Part shown: positions 29,548-38,202 of the stretch, one piece after another | Layout: the number at the start of each line of letters is the position of its first letter | How positions within the stretch are numbered: position 1 is the first letter of the stretch | Source of the DNA: Halovenus carboxidivorans | GTDB taxonomy: Archaea; Halobacteriota; Halobacteria; Halobacteriales; Haloarculaceae | Direction of reading: 5' to 3' | DNA length: 64,000 bases | Assembly (NCBI RefSeq): GCF_009831575.1 | Contig: NZ_WUUT01000002.1 | Span: forward strand, 186,001-250,000 | The notes under the pieces: generated by a model | What the model was told of the DNA's origin: nothing | The model's database searches: none | Seen by the model: only the letters and a program-made list of their open reading frames with translations | Translations under genes and position numbers: made by a program

Positions 29548-30462
29548 TTACTGGGTCACGTTACCGGAGAACGGCGCGTCCTTGGCCGCGTCGGGGAGCG
29601 TGATATCGACACTGCCGTAGTCGTAGCGATACGAGCGGTCCGCCTCCTGCGGGAGATTACCCTGGATGCTCGACTCGGTGAACGCCGAGTCCTCGACGAT
29701 CCGCAGCGGGAGCGACGTGTCCGTCGATATCCAGAGGCTGAGTTCGACCCGCTCGGTCTCGACGACCGTCGGTCGCACGTCGGTCGCCGTCGCCGGATCG
29801 ACCGTCGCGTTCACGGCGTAGACCTCCCGACCGTCGAGTTCCGTGCGTCCTTCGAGGGTGGCGGAGGAGTTTTCGAGGAGTTGCCTGAGCCGGGCTATCT
29901 GGTCGAGTTGCCGGAACTGCTGGTCGAAGGAGTCGGAGACGTTGGTTCGGAGCCACTCCGTGCCGTACTGGCGTGCGATCTGTGCGCTCCGCTGATAGAA
30001 GGTTCCGTTCTGGAGATACTGCTCGGTCTCCGCGGTTCGGCCCTGGGTCTCCGTCGTCGCCGCCACGGTCAACCGCTCCGCCGATCGGTCGACGCGGATC
30101 GTCCGGTTGATTTGGACGGTCAACTGCTGGTTGTTCTGCTCCGCGACGAACGTTCCCGCCTCGGTGACGGTGTAGCCATCGACCTCCCCGAGCGCGTCGG
30201 TCGTCTGGGAGAGTACCTCGTCACCGGTCAGGTCGCTCTCGACCGGGTCCAACTGCCCGAACGGTGAACTGCCGTCCGAGCCGTCGGTCCCGTCTGTCGA
30301 GTTACTGTCCGTTCCGTCGCTCGGGTCCGTCGTGTTTGCGGTATCGGGCTCTGTACCCCCGTCGTCCGCGCCGAGTCCCGCACAGCCCGCGCTCACGACG
30401 AGAACGAGGACGCCGAGCACCGCCAGATATCGTCTGGATAGCGGCCACCTGAAGGAATCCAT
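29548..30462 (-). CDS. Lipoprotein with outer-membrane-LolA-like sensor domain, unknown function
   Basis: The 304-residue protein starts MDSFRWPLSRRYLAVLGVLV and reaches a lipobox (VVSAGCAG, Cys about 27). A long Asp/Thr/Ser-rich linker (about 30-70) follows, typical of haloarchaeal exported proteins. The C-terminal region (about 75-304) is beta-rich with repeated TVQINRTIRVDRSAERLTV-like strands and ends in VDITLPDAAKDAPFSGNVTQ. This pattern resembles LolA/LppX-type half-barrels (DUF7537-like from memory), so lipid or cofactor binding is possible. It is first in an operon with the HELTH lipoprotein and divergent from the LVIVD gene. Confidence 0.72.
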   Translation of the reverse strand: MDSFRWPLSRRYLAVLGVLVLVVSAGCAGLGADDGGTEPDTANTTDPSDGTDSNSTDGTDGSDGSSPFGQLDPVESDLTGDEVLSQTTDALGEVDGYTVTEAGTFVAEQNNQQLTVQINRTIRVDRSAERLTVAATTETQGRTAETEQYLQNGTFYQRSAQIARQYGTEWLRTNVSDSFDQQFRQLDQIARLRQLLENSSATLEGRTELDGREVYAVNATVDPATATDVRPTVVETERVELSLWISTDTSLPLRIVEDSAFTESSIQGNLPQEADRSYRYDYGSVDITLPDAAKDAPFSGNVTQ

Positions 30463-30508
30463 ACGTGATCGTATCAATATCTGGGAGATAAATGCTTCCG
30501 TCTCTATG

Positions 30509-30533
30509 CACCGTTTCTGTCACAGAAACCGTG
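30509..30533. promoter_or_regulatory. 25-bp near-perfect palindrome between divergent exported-protein genes
   Basis: CAC-c-GTTTCTG-TCA-CAGAAAC-c-GTG is an 11-bp dyad with one mismatch and a 3-bp centre. It sits 47 bp before the lipoprotein gene and 41 bp before the LVIVD gene, so one bound dimer could control both. A TTATTAT stretch (30542-30548) lies just beyond it, about 29 bp before the LVIVD start. Confidence 0.45.
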
Positions 30534-30573
30534 GCCGCCATCTTATTATCCGCTCCGTCCGTGACGGTTGGGT

Positions 30574-31959
30574 ATGAACCGACGACGGTTTCTGACGGCG
30601 AGTGCCGGATTCGTTGCCGGGGGAGTCGCTGCCGGGGTAACGGCGGGTCAGACCGACGGGCAACCCGACCCGTTCGAGCCGGCCGGCAGCGTCGACATCT
30701 CGGGGGCGACCGACGCCACCGTTCAGGGCGAGTTCGCATACGTCGCCGTCGGTACCGGTTTCGCCGTCGTCGACGTCTCGACGCCGGACGCTCCGACCGT
30801 CGTCGCCGAACGGCGTTCGATCCCGAACCCGACCGGTAAACCGTTCGTCGGCGCACTGGACTGCTGGAGTTGGGAGGACCGATTCGTGATCGGCGGTCCG
30901 GGGAACCCGAACGCGAACGCGGCCCACGGGTTCGCACTGTACGATATCACCGATCCGACCGATCCCCGACAGCTCTCTTTCTACGAGACGAACCACTACA
31001 TCCACAATCTCTACGTGGACGATGGGATCGTCTACCTCACGGGCAGCGGCGACCCGGAGAATCCGCTGGTCATGGTCGACATCTCCGGAGCGGACCCACG
31101 GGAAGTCGGCCGCTGGTCGCTCACTGAGTACGACTCCGGGTACGCGAACGTGTCAGTGGCCTCCCGGAGCCTCCACGACGTGACCGTCCGCGATGGAATC
31201 GCGTACGTCCCCTGCTGGGACGCCGGAACCTGGATCGTCGACGTGAGCGATCCGGCGAACCCGAGTACGCTCGCACAGATCAGCCCGTACGACCGCTCCG
31301 AACTGCAGGCGTTCACTAGGACACAGGCGATTCGGGAGTCGATCAGACCGCCCGGAAACGCACACTACACGATGGTCGACGACGACGGGACGCTATTAGC
31401 CGTCGGTCAGGAAGGGTGGGCGCTCGGGGAGACCGGCGGTCCGGGCGGCGTCGACCTCTACGACGTGAGCACGACGACCGAACCCGAACATTTGGCCAGA
31501 ATCGACGCCCCGCCGAGCGAAGACCAGAGCCGTAGCGGGACGTTCACCACCGCGCACAACCTCGATTTCGGCGGTGATCGGCTGTACACCTCCTGGTACT
31601 ACGGGGGCGTGAAAGTCCACGACATCAGCGATCCGTCGGCACCCAGAGAGATCGCACACTGGCGAGACGACACGGAGGCGAGTTTCTGGACCGCGGAAGC
31701 GGGCGAGGACGTGTTCATCGCGACGAGCGCGGACGTGTCACAGATTCTCGGGACGAATCCTCCGTCTGTGCGGGAAGCGCTGTACGTCTTCCCGTCATTG
31801 CGCGATACGGAGCGCGTACGGCCCGAGGACTCGGAAACCACTCGGAGCGAGGAAAACGCACGGGACCCCTCCGACGGCTCGGGCCCCGGATTCGGCGTTG
31901 TGGCGGCAGTCGGCGGAGCGGTCGGCGGCTACTGTCTCCGGCGTCGGGGCGGTGACTGA
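30574..31959 (+). CDS. Tat-exported LVIVD beta-propeller protein with PGF-CTERM-like anchor
   Basis: The 461-residue protein begins MNRRRFLTASAGFVAGG, a twin-arginine signal, so it is exported folded. The body contains repeated LVIVD-type blades (AYVAVGTGFAVVDVSTPDAP, HGFALYDITDPTDP, NPLVMVDISGADP, GTWIVDVSDPANP, GGVKVHDISDPSAP) forming a probable propeller. The C-terminus is an acidic Ser/Thr-rich linker then GPGFGVVAAVGGAVGGYCLR and Arg residues. That is the PGF motif, membrane helix and basic tail expected of an archaeosortase substrate. The ATG at 30574 places the arginine pair at residues 3-4. Likely a cell-surface binding protein; ligand unknown. Confidence 0.83.
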   Translation: MNRRRFLTASAGFVAGGVAAGVTAGQTDGQPDPFEPAGSVDISGATDATVQGEFAYVAVGTGFAVVDVSTPDAPTVVAERRSIPNPTGKPFVGALDCWSWEDRFVIGGPGNPNANAAHGFALYDITDPTDPRQLSFYETNHYIHNLYVDDGIVYLTGSGDPENPLVMVDISGADPREVGRWSLTEYDSGYANVSVASRSLHDVTVRDGIAYVPCWDAGTWIVDVSDPANPSTLAQISPYDRSELQAFTRTQAIRESIRPPGNAHYTMVDDDGTLLAVGQEGWALGETGGPGGVDLYDVSTTTEPEHLARIDAPPSEDQSRSGTFTTAHNLDFGGDRLYTSWYYGGVKVHDISDPSAPREIAHWRDDTEASFWTAEAGEDVFIATSADVSQILGTNPPSVREALYVFPSLRDTERVRPEDSETTRSEENARDPSDGSGPGFGVVAAVGGAVGGYCLRRRGGD

Positions 31960-32013
31960 GCCGAGGGCCGTCGAGGGCCGCATTTAAGAGGGTCGACCGC
32001 CGATACCGATGCG

Positions 32014-32538
32014 ATGTCGAACGCGAAAGGGGACCGTCGGGAGCGAGAACTCGTCAACAAACTCGACGAGGCCGGCTTTGCGGTGATGCGAGCGCCGGCC
32101 AGCGGCAGCGCGACCGAGCGCGAACTGCCGGACGTGCTCGCCGGCGACAGCGAGGATTTCTACGCCATCGAGGCCAAGTCGTCGGCGGGCGACCCCATCT
32201 ATCTCGACGGCGAGGAGGTGTACGCGCTGGTCTACTTCTCGCGGAACTTCGGCGCGAAGCCGCGAATCGGCGTCCGGTTCGACCGCGAGGACTGGTACTT
32301 TTTCCACCCCGACGACCTCTACCAGACTGACGGCGGCAACTACCGCGTCAAAAAGGAGACGGCGCTGTCGGACGGGGCGGACTTCGCCGAACTGACCGGC
32401 CACTCCGAGAAGGTCACGCTCGACGAGGTCGGAACAGACGACGACTCCGCAGACCGGTCAGACGTCCGACCCGTACTCGAAGCGATCGAGCGGGGCGACC
32501 TCTCCGTCGAGGAGGGCGTCGAGATGCTCGACTCGTAG
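32014..32538 (+). CDS. hjc: Holliday junction resolvase Hjc
   Basis: Hjc resolves four-way DNA junctions in recombination and repair. The 174 residues contain the archaeal Hjc nuclease core in the first 110. These include [20 protein letters not shown] with the first Glu, ELPDVLAG with the catalytic Asp and YAIEAKSS, the ExK motif. The Ser in PASGSATER corresponds to the conserved catalytic-loop serine. The extra C-terminal 60 residues are acidic ([20 protein letters not shown]) and seem a haloarchaeal addition. ATTTAAG (31983-31989) lies about 28 bp upstream of the start. Confidence 0.93.
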   Translation: MSNAKGDRRERELVNKLDEAGFAVMRAPASGSATERELPDVLAGDSEDFYAIEAKSSAGDPIYLDGEEVYALVYFSRNFGAKPRIGVRFDREDWYFFHPDDLYQTDGGNYRVKKETALSDGADFAELTGHSEKVTLDEVGTDDDSADRSDVRPVLEAIERGDLSVEEGVEMLDS

Positions 32539-32553
32539 GACGACTGAAAATTT

Positions 32554-32577
32554 CCGGCGCTGACAGCCGGATTTTTT
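32554..32577 (+). terminator. Stem-loop plus T-run after hjc, overlapping the next promoter
   Basis: CCGGC-GCTGACA-GCCGG followed by ATTTTTT forms a 5-bp hairpin and T6 run 15 bp after the hjc stop, the shape of an archaeal terminator. The same T-run lies 27 bp before the next ATG, where a TATA box is expected, so it may serve both roles. Confidence 0.4.
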
Positions 32578-32601
32578 GTGCTGGCCTCCCAGAACGAAGA
32601 T

Positions 32602-33309
32602 ATGACGTTCAGCATCTGCGTCCGCGAACAGTACGAGGACGATTCCGGGACCGAACAGACGAGATTCGGCGTGGCCGTGACGACGCGACTGGCAGGGGTC
32701 GGGAACCTCTGTCCGTTCGTCAACGAGTACGGAGCGGTAGCCACCCAGAGTTTCGTCAACACGGAACTCGGGGAGAAGGGCGTCGAGTATCTGGCCGACG
32801 GTCTCGGCGTCGAGGACGCCCTCGAAGCGCTGTTGAACGCCGACGACGGCAGCCCGCAGCGGCAACTTCACGGCGTCGGCCGCGAAGGGGAGTTCGCGTT
32901 CTCCGGCGACGAGTGCAAGGACTGGTACGGCGACATCGTGGGCGAGAACTACACCGTCGCCGGGAATCTGCTGACCGGCGAGGCGGTCGTGGAGTCGGTC
33001 GCGGAGACGTACGAGGAGACCAGAGACGACGACCTGCCGCTCGCGAAACGCCTGCTCGACTGTCTCGCCGCCGGCCAGGCGGAAGGCGGGGACAAGCGCG
33101 AGGAACTGCACGTCCAGAGCGCCGCGATCCGCGTCGCGAAGACCGAAGACGAACCGGTCGAACCGGCGTACAACGACATCCGCGTCGACGCGACCGAGAC
33201 GCCCATCGTCGACCTGCGCGAGACGATCAAACTCGCGACCGAGAGCTACGAGATGGCGCTGGAACGGTACGAGGAGGCCTACGAGGAAGACGAGGAGAGC
33301 GGTCTGTAG
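32602..33309 (+). CDS. DUF1028 family protein (Ntn-hydrolase-like)
   Basis: The 235-residue protein starts MTFSICVREQYEDDSGTE and has the DUF1028 pattern FGVAVTTRLAGVGNLCPFV, EYGAVATQSFVNTELGEKG, and later VAGNLLTGEAVVESVAE and LDCLAAGQAEGGDKR. DUF1028 proteins have an Ntn-hydrolase-like fold with a possible nucleophile after self-processing or at an internal Ser/Thr; their substrate is not settled. The start at 32602 is set by the T-rich box 27 bp upstream. The C-terminus is a short acidic helix. Confidence 0.83.
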   Translation: MTFSICVREQYEDDSGTEQTRFGVAVTTRLAGVGNLCPFVNEYGAVATQSFVNTELGEKGVEYLADGLGVEDALEALLNADDGSPQRQLHGVGREGEFAFSGDECKDWYGDIVGENYTVAGNLLTGEAVVESVAETYEETRDDDLPLAKRLLDCLAAGQAEGGDKREELHVQSAAIRVAKTEDEPVEPAYNDIRVDATETPIVDLRETIKLATESYEMALERYEEAYEEDEESGL

Positions 33310-33351
33310 CCCGCCGCGAACAGTCTTGTATCTCCGGTCCCGAGGACGGGT

Positions 33352-33729
33352 ATGTCACAACAGACGGACCAGAGGAACGTGCTCGGAACGGAGTTGCAGC
33401 CCTGTAGCACCGATCCGGAGACCGGCTTTCTCCGGGACGGATACTGCCACGAACACCCCCAGGACCGGGGCTGTCACGAGATCTGTGCGGTCGTCACCGA
33501 AGAGTTTCTGCAGTACAGTAAGGCCCGAGGTAACGACCTGATCACGCCGCGGCCGGAGTTCGACTTTCCCGGACTGGAACCGGGAGACCGGTGGTGTCTC
33601 TGCGTCGGTCGGTGGCTCGAAGCCGAGCGCGAGGGTGTCGCGCCGCCGATCATCCTCGAAGCGACCAACGAGTCCGTCCTCTCCGACGTCGAGACGGAGC
33701 TACTGAAATCCCACGAGTACGAGCACTGA
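33352..33729 (+). CDS. DUF2237 family protein
   Basis: The 125 residues match DUF2237 over their length: RNVLGTELQPCSTDPETGFL, then GYCHEHPQDRGCHEICAVVT, FLQYSKARGNDLITPRPEF and GDRWCLCVGRWLEAEREGVA. The family is widespread in bacteria, plants and haloarchaea and is defined by conserved Cys and Trp residues. No biochemical role is established to my knowledge. The gene is 42 bp downstream of the DUF1028 gene in the same direction. Confidence 0.85.
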   Translation: MSQQTDQRNVLGTELQPCSTDPETGFLRDGYCHEHPQDRGCHEICAVVTEEFLQYSKARGNDLITPRPEFDFPGLEPGDRWCLCVGRWLEAEREGVAPPIILEATNESVLSDVETELLKSHEYEH

Positions 33730-33825
33730 TGGGGCGCGTGTCGGCTGTGCGTCGTGCTACCGGTCGGCAATCGCCGCGTCGGAAATTACAGCATTGATTA
33801 CCCTCCGTCACGTAGCCGCGAGTGA

Positions 33826-34635
33826 ATGCGGATCGAGTGTCTCGGTGGTGACGACCCCGAACTGGCAGTCGTCGGCGGAATTCACGGCGACGAACCCTGT
33901 GGTATCAACGCGGTCGAACGCGTCCTCGACGACCCCCCGGAACTGGACCGGCCCGTGAAGTTTATCGTCGCGAACGAGGAGGCAATCGCGGCCGGCGAGC
34001 GGTATCTCGAAGAGGATCTCAACCGGGCCTTCCCTGGCGACCCCGACGGACCGACCCACGAGTCCCGCCTGGCGGCCCGACTGACCGAGGAACTGGACGG
34101 CTGTCTCGTCTTCTCGATGCACTCCACGCAGTCGTACGACGGCACCTTCGCGCTCATCCACGAACCGGACGCTCGTGTGCGACCCGTCCTGAAACACCTC
34201 TCGGTGGATGCGGTCGTGGACGTCGGGAGCCACTCGGACGGTCGGCTCTTCGACGCCGTCCCGACGACTATCGAAGTCGAGTGTGGCTACCAGGGCTCGG
34301 ATCAGGCGACGGAGAACGCCAGTCGTCTCCTCCGGGAGTTTCTCGGCGCGACCGGCGCGCTCCCACAGGAGCGGACGCCGGAGGCGGATTCGGTGCCGCT
34401 GTTCCGTCTCGACCGACAGATCCCAAAGGACGAGGCGAGTAGCTACGCGGTCTACGCCTCGAACTTCGAGCAGGTGGCCGAGGGCGAGCCGTTCGCCGCG
34501 GCCGACGATCGAGAGGTGACCGCCGACGAACCGTTCTACCCTGTCCTCATGTCACCGTACGGCTACGAGACCGTCTTCGGGTACACCGCCCAGCGGCTCG
34601 GAACCGTCGAGGAGTTCGATCAGTTGGCCGAGTAG
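33826..34635 (+). CDS. Succinylglutamate desuccinylase/aspartoacylase-family zinc hydrolase
   Basis: The 269-residue protein has the M14-like aspartoacylase zinc site: His and Glu in VVGGIHGDEPCGINAV, Arg/Asn in LEEDLNRAFPGD and the distal His in VFSMHSTQSYDG. A later Glu (TTIEVECGYQGSDQAT) fits the catalytic position. Members remove acyl groups from amino acids or hydrolyse related amides. The small size and C-terminal beta domain (about 205-269) match the AstE/AspA group. Substrate cannot be predicted. Confidence 0.87.
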   Translation: MRIECLGGDDPELAVVGGIHGDEPCGINAVERVLDDPPELDRPVKFIVANEEAIAAGERYLEEDLNRAFPGDPDGPTHESRLAARLTEELDGCLVFSMHSTQSYDGTFALIHEPDARVRPVLKHLSVDAVVDVGSHSDGRLFDAVPTTIEVECGYQGSDQATENASRLLREFLGATGALPQERTPEADSVPLFRLDRQIPKDEASSYAVYASNFEQVAEGEPFAAADDREVTADEPFYPVLMSPYGYETVFGYTAQRLGTVEEFDQLAE

Positions 34636-34750
34636 CGAGTCGAGCGGGACCTGCGGAGACGGTTATGGCGGTACGGACGGAGCGTCACTAGCGAGGAGCG
34701 ACCACTCACAACGTCCTCGAACCACCGAACGGGACGGGACATCGAGACGG

Positions 34751-35197
34751 CTACTCCTGTGGCTCGAACTCGACGAGGGTGAGATCACGGTCCAGCCGAC
34801 AGTACTCGTGTGGCGGCTCACCCTCCACCGAGGCGATCCGGTACTGCTCGTCTTGGTCGGCGCCCAGCGGCTCGCAGTACTCGTGGCTCGGACAGCCCGT
34901 GTGTGGACACGGGCCGGCGAGCGCTGATTTGCTCCCGGTGTATGCGTTCCCGCTCGGAACGTTCGCCTTCACTCCGACCGGCTCGACCTCGACGGCGGTC
35001 ACGCCGGTGTCGTGGACCGCACAGTCGAGCGTGCTCGCGTTCTCCCGGAGGTCGGTGACCTGGTACCGGCGCCCCTCGGTGAGCGTGAGACACTGATCGC
35101 GGTACGGACAGCCCTCACACGCGTCGGCCTCGCCCCGGTAGACGAACTCCTCGCCCTCGGTCGCGAGCCTGGTTCCGATCAGTGTCAGCGTTCCCAT
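34751..35197 (-). CDS. UPF0179 family protein (Cys-rich, possible metal binder)
   Basis: The 148-residue archaeal protein starts MGTLTLIGTRLATEGEEFVY and has eight or more cysteines in two clusters: ACEGCPYRDQCLTLTEGRRY and GPCPHTGCPSHEYCEPLG, with another at PPHEYCRLDRD. This is the UPF0179 pattern, restricted to euryarchaea. The Cys spacing suggests zinc or an iron-sulfur cluster. No function is known. It is divergent from purB and convergent with the aspartoacylase-like gene (115 bp between stops). Confidence 0.88.
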   Translation of the reverse strand: MGTLTLIGTRLATEGEEFVYRGEADACEGCPYRDQCLTLTEGRRYQVTDLRENASTLDCAVHDTGVTAVEVEPVGVKANVPSGNAYTGSKSALAGPCPHTGCPSHEYCEPLGADQDEQYRIASVEGEPPHEYCRLDRDLTLVEFEPQE

Positions 35198-35278
35198 ACC
35201 TGTATCGACGCCGGCCAGCCGATTAAGTCTCCCGGGAGAGACCGGCAGGCTTTTTCCAGCCGGTACGGACCAACAGGT

Positions 35279-36664
35279 ATGACTGACCGCGGGCCACTCA
35301 CGGCAGTATCGCCGCTGGACGGACGATACGCCCGGTACACCGAGCCACTCACGCCGTACGCCAGCGAGTGTGCGCTGATGCGAGCGCGAACCCAGGTCGA
35401 AGTCGAGTACCTGATCGCGCTCGCCGATCTAGATGCCGTCTCCCTGTCGCTGACAGACGAGCAACAGCAGGCGCTCCGAGAGATATACGAACAGTTCGAC
35501 GACGGGGACGCGGAGATCATCAAGCAACTCGAAACCGAGGGCTACGGCGAGTACGCCGCGACGAATCACGACGTCAAGGCCGTCGAGTACTTCATCCGGC
35601 TCCGGACCCCCGAGGATCTGTCTGTCGAGCAGTGGATCCACTTCGGGCTGACCAGCGAGGACGTGAACAACCTCGCTCACCGCCTTTTGATCGACGGCGC
35701 CGTCGAGGAGGTGCTGCTGCCGGCGCTCACCCAGCGCAGAGACGACCTCGTGGAGTTGGCCCAGCGGTACCGCGGCGTTCCGATGCTCGCTCGGACCCAC
35801 GGCCAGCCCGCGACGCCGACGACCTTCGGCAAGGAGATGGCGGTCTACGCCTCTCGGCTCGGCCAACAGATCGCCCGGATCGAGCAGGCCCGCCAGGGGC
35901 TGTCCGGGAAACTCGCCGGCGCGAGCGGAACCTACGCCGCCCATCACGCCGCCTTTCCGGACGTCGACTGGCCCGCTTTCGCCCGCGAGTTCGTGACCGA
36001 GTTGGGCTTCGAGCACGAACCGCTGAGCACGCAGGTCAACCCCTGCGACGACCTCGCGGAGCTGTTCGACGGCCTGCGAGGGGCGAACAACGTCCTGCTC
36101 GATCTGGATCTGGACGCCTGGCTGTACATCTCCGACCGGTATCTCGGCCAGGAGGCCGTCGAGGGCGAGACCGGTTCCTCGACGATGCCCCACAAGGTGA
36201 ACCCAATCGACTTCGAGAACAGCGAGGGCAACCTCTCGAAGGCGAACTCGGATCTGACCTTCCTCGCGGACTACGTCACCAACTCCCGGCTCCAGCGTGA
36301 TCTCTCTGACTCGACAGTCAAACGCAATATCGGCGGGGCCTTCGCCCACTGTCTGATCGGCTACGAGAAACTCGGCAACGGCCTGGGGAAGGTCGTCCCC
36401 AACGAGCAGGTCATGCGCGAGGAACTGGAAGCGACTCCGGAGATCATCGGTGAAGCCGTCCAGACGATTCTCCGCCGAGAGGGCCACACCGACGCCTACG
36501 AGCAGGTCAAGGAACTCACCCGCGGCGAGCGGGTCGAACTTGCGGACTTCCAGGCGCTGTTTGCAGACCTCGACGTGCCGGAATCGGTCCGTACGGAGTT
36601 GCAGGCGCTGACGCCGAGCGGGTACACCGGCATCGCCGACGAACTGGTCGACGACCTGGAGTGA
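35279..36664 (+). CDS. purB: Adenylosuccinate lyase
   Basis: PurB catalyses two purine steps: SAICAR to AICAR plus fumarate, and adenylosuccinate to AMP plus fumarate. The 461 residues show the fumarase/aspartase superfamily blocks: TAVSPLDGRYARYTEPL at the N-terminus, HFGLTSEDVNNLAH, MLARTHGQPATPTTFGKEM, and the signature GSSTMPHKVNPIDFENSEGN with the catalytic serine in the GSS loop. The start at 35279 follows a GCTTTTTCC box by about 25 bp. Confidence 0.96.
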   Translation: MTDRGPLTAVSPLDGRYARYTEPLTPYASECALMRARTQVEVEYLIALADLDAVSLSLTDEQQQALREIYEQFDDGDAEIIKQLETEGYGEYAATNHDVKAVEYFIRLRTPEDLSVEQWIHFGLTSEDVNNLAHRLLIDGAVEEVLLPALTQRRDDLVELAQRYRGVPMLARTHGQPATPTTFGKEMAVYASRLGQQIARIEQARQGLSGKLAGASGTYAAHHAAFPDVDWPAFAREFVTELGFEHEPLSTQVNPCDDLAELFDGLRGANNVLLDLDLDAWLYISDRYLGQEAVEGETGSSTMPHKVNPIDFENSEGNLSKANSDLTFLADYVTNSRLQRDLSDSTVKRNIGGAFAHCLIGYEKLGNGLGKVVPNEQVMREELEATPEIIGEAVQTILRREGHTDAYEQVKELTRGERVELADFQALFADLDVPESVRTELQALTPSGYTGIADELVDDLE

Positions 36665-36690
36665 GCAAACCACAGCTGGCTTTTTGAGGC

Positions 36691-38202
36691 TTATTCTGCC
36701 GGGCTCGCTCGCCTGTCGGGCTCGGTCTCGCTGGTGGCCCGTCGCGGTTCGACCCGTTCGCGCTCGCCGCGGAGCAGTCGAAGCCGGCGCTGTTCGAGCG
36801 AGCGCTGGAATCGGTCGTGAGTCTGCTCCCGTAGCTCCTCCGCCTCCTCGATGTCGATATCGAGCGCGACGGCGTCACCGCCCCAGAACCCGCCGGAGGT
36901 CGCCGTATCGACGACGAGCGTTCCGAGGTCGCGGCGGCGCTGAAACACCGACTGCGCGGTCGAGACTGTCTGGACGCGGTAGTACGGCACGATGGTCGTC
37001 CGACGCGTCCAGAAGCCCGACTGGGTGATGATGTAGTTCTCGTCGGCGGTGTAGCCGATATTCTTCCACTTCAGGTGGGCCGCCGGCGGGACGAGGATCC
37101 ACAGCCCGGCGGTGAGAAACCAGAGGGGGACGGCGTCGGTAAACAGGTGGACGCCGCCCGCGATAGCTGTGAGAAGCCCGACGATGATGGTGTAGCGGGC
37201 GACGTACCGCGTCCGGGCGCGTTTCGGCGCTCGCTCGAACTCCGGATCACCGATGTCCTCGATCGTCCGCGCGAGTTCGAGGACGCGTTCACGCTTTGCG
37301 ATGGGGACCGCGGACTCGACGCTGTCGCTCTGTCCGGGCGCGTAGCCGGCCGTCTCGATGGCGAGACTGCCGTAGCCGACAGAACGCGCCAGCAGGTTCT
37401 CGCGGATCATCAGCGTCTGGATCTTCGACAGCGGAATCGTTCCGTCGTACTGCTGGAGCAGGCCGCGCTTGTACCGGAGTTCCTCGTCGTGTCGGTACAG
37501 CCGGAAGCCGTAGTACCGCAGCACGGCCTGGACGCCGCTGGCGATCCAGAGCAGGATCAACCCGGCGACGGCAAAGGCCGGGCCCAGAAGAAGGAGGATG
37601 CTCAGCCGCGGCGAGATCTGGTCGGCCGCGACCGGCGATGCGATGACGAACAGTCCGCCGAGCAGTCCGAGCAGGCGCACGTTCGCGGAGGTGACCCCGA
37701 GAATGCCGAGTTCGCGCCGGTCCAACTCGAAGAGGATGTCGTTTCTCGCCCCGGGGTCGCGCTCGCTCACATCGCCCTGTTTGCGTTTGCTGATCAGTTC
37801 CTGCAGTCTGTTGGCCTCCTGTCGGCTCACGTACTGGAGGCGGGCCTCGGAGTCGCCGCCGCCGCCGGCCGTTTCGAGTCGCACCTCGGCGATACCGAGC
37901 GCTCGCTGGACGACGTTCTGCGCGATGTCGACGTTCTGGATCCGGTCGAAGGGAATCTCCCGCTCGCGCCGGGAGACGACACCCGAGTAGATGTCGAAGG
38001 TGTCGGCGTCGATCCGGTACTCGTAGGCCTGCACCTCCGCGGCCTCCCAGATGCCGACCAGTACCATCCCGACGAGGAGCAGCCCCGCGAGCGAGGTGAC
38101 ACTTCTGCTGCCGCCGCTGAAGGCCCCGATAATCAGGAAGCCGACGATCCGCGTCGCGTTCTCTAAGATGCGGTAGGGAACGGAGCGATAATCGAGATTC
38201 AT
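36691..38202 (-). CDS. PH-domain membrane protein (YdbT/bPH2-like), large partner
   Basis: The 503-residue protein alternates paired membrane helices with bacterial-PH-like domains. Helices at about 15-50 precede domain 1 (EYRIDADTFDIYSGVVSRRE, EIPFDRIQNVDIAQNVVQRA). Helices at about 170-220 precede domain 2 (LRYKRGLLQQYDGTIPLSKI). Helices at about 320-365 precede domain 3 (YIITQSGFWTRRTTIVPYYR). The tail is Arg/Glu-rich. This three-domain layout matches bacterial YdbT. The start overlaps the stop of the next upstream gene as ATGA. In Bacillus the related YdbS/YdbT pair protects against certain lantibiotic-like toxins; the archaeal role is unknown. Confidence 0.83.
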   Translation of the reverse strand: MNLDYRSVPYRILENATRIVGFLIIGAFSGGSRSVTSLAGLLLVGMVLVGIWEAAEVQAYEYRIDADTFDIYSGVVSRREREIPFDRIQNVDIAQNVVQRALGIAEVRLETAGGGGDSEARLQYVSRQEANRLQELISKRKQGDVSERDPGARNDILFELDRRELGILGVTSANVRLLGLLGGLFVIASPVAADQISPRLSILLLLGPAFAVAGLILLWIASGVQAVLRYYGFRLYRHDEELRYKRGLLQQYDGTIPLSKIQTLMIRENLLARSVGYGSLAIETAGYAPGQSDSVESAVPIAKRERVLELARTIEDIGDPEFERAPKRARTRYVARYTIIVGLLTAIAGGVHLFTDAVPLWFLTAGLWILVPPAAHLKWKNIGYTADENYIITQSGFWTRRTTIVPYYRVQTVSTAQSVFQRRRDLGTLVVDTATSGGFWGGDAVALDIDIEEAEELREQTHDRFQRSLEQRRLRLLRGERERVEPRRATSETEPDRRASPAE

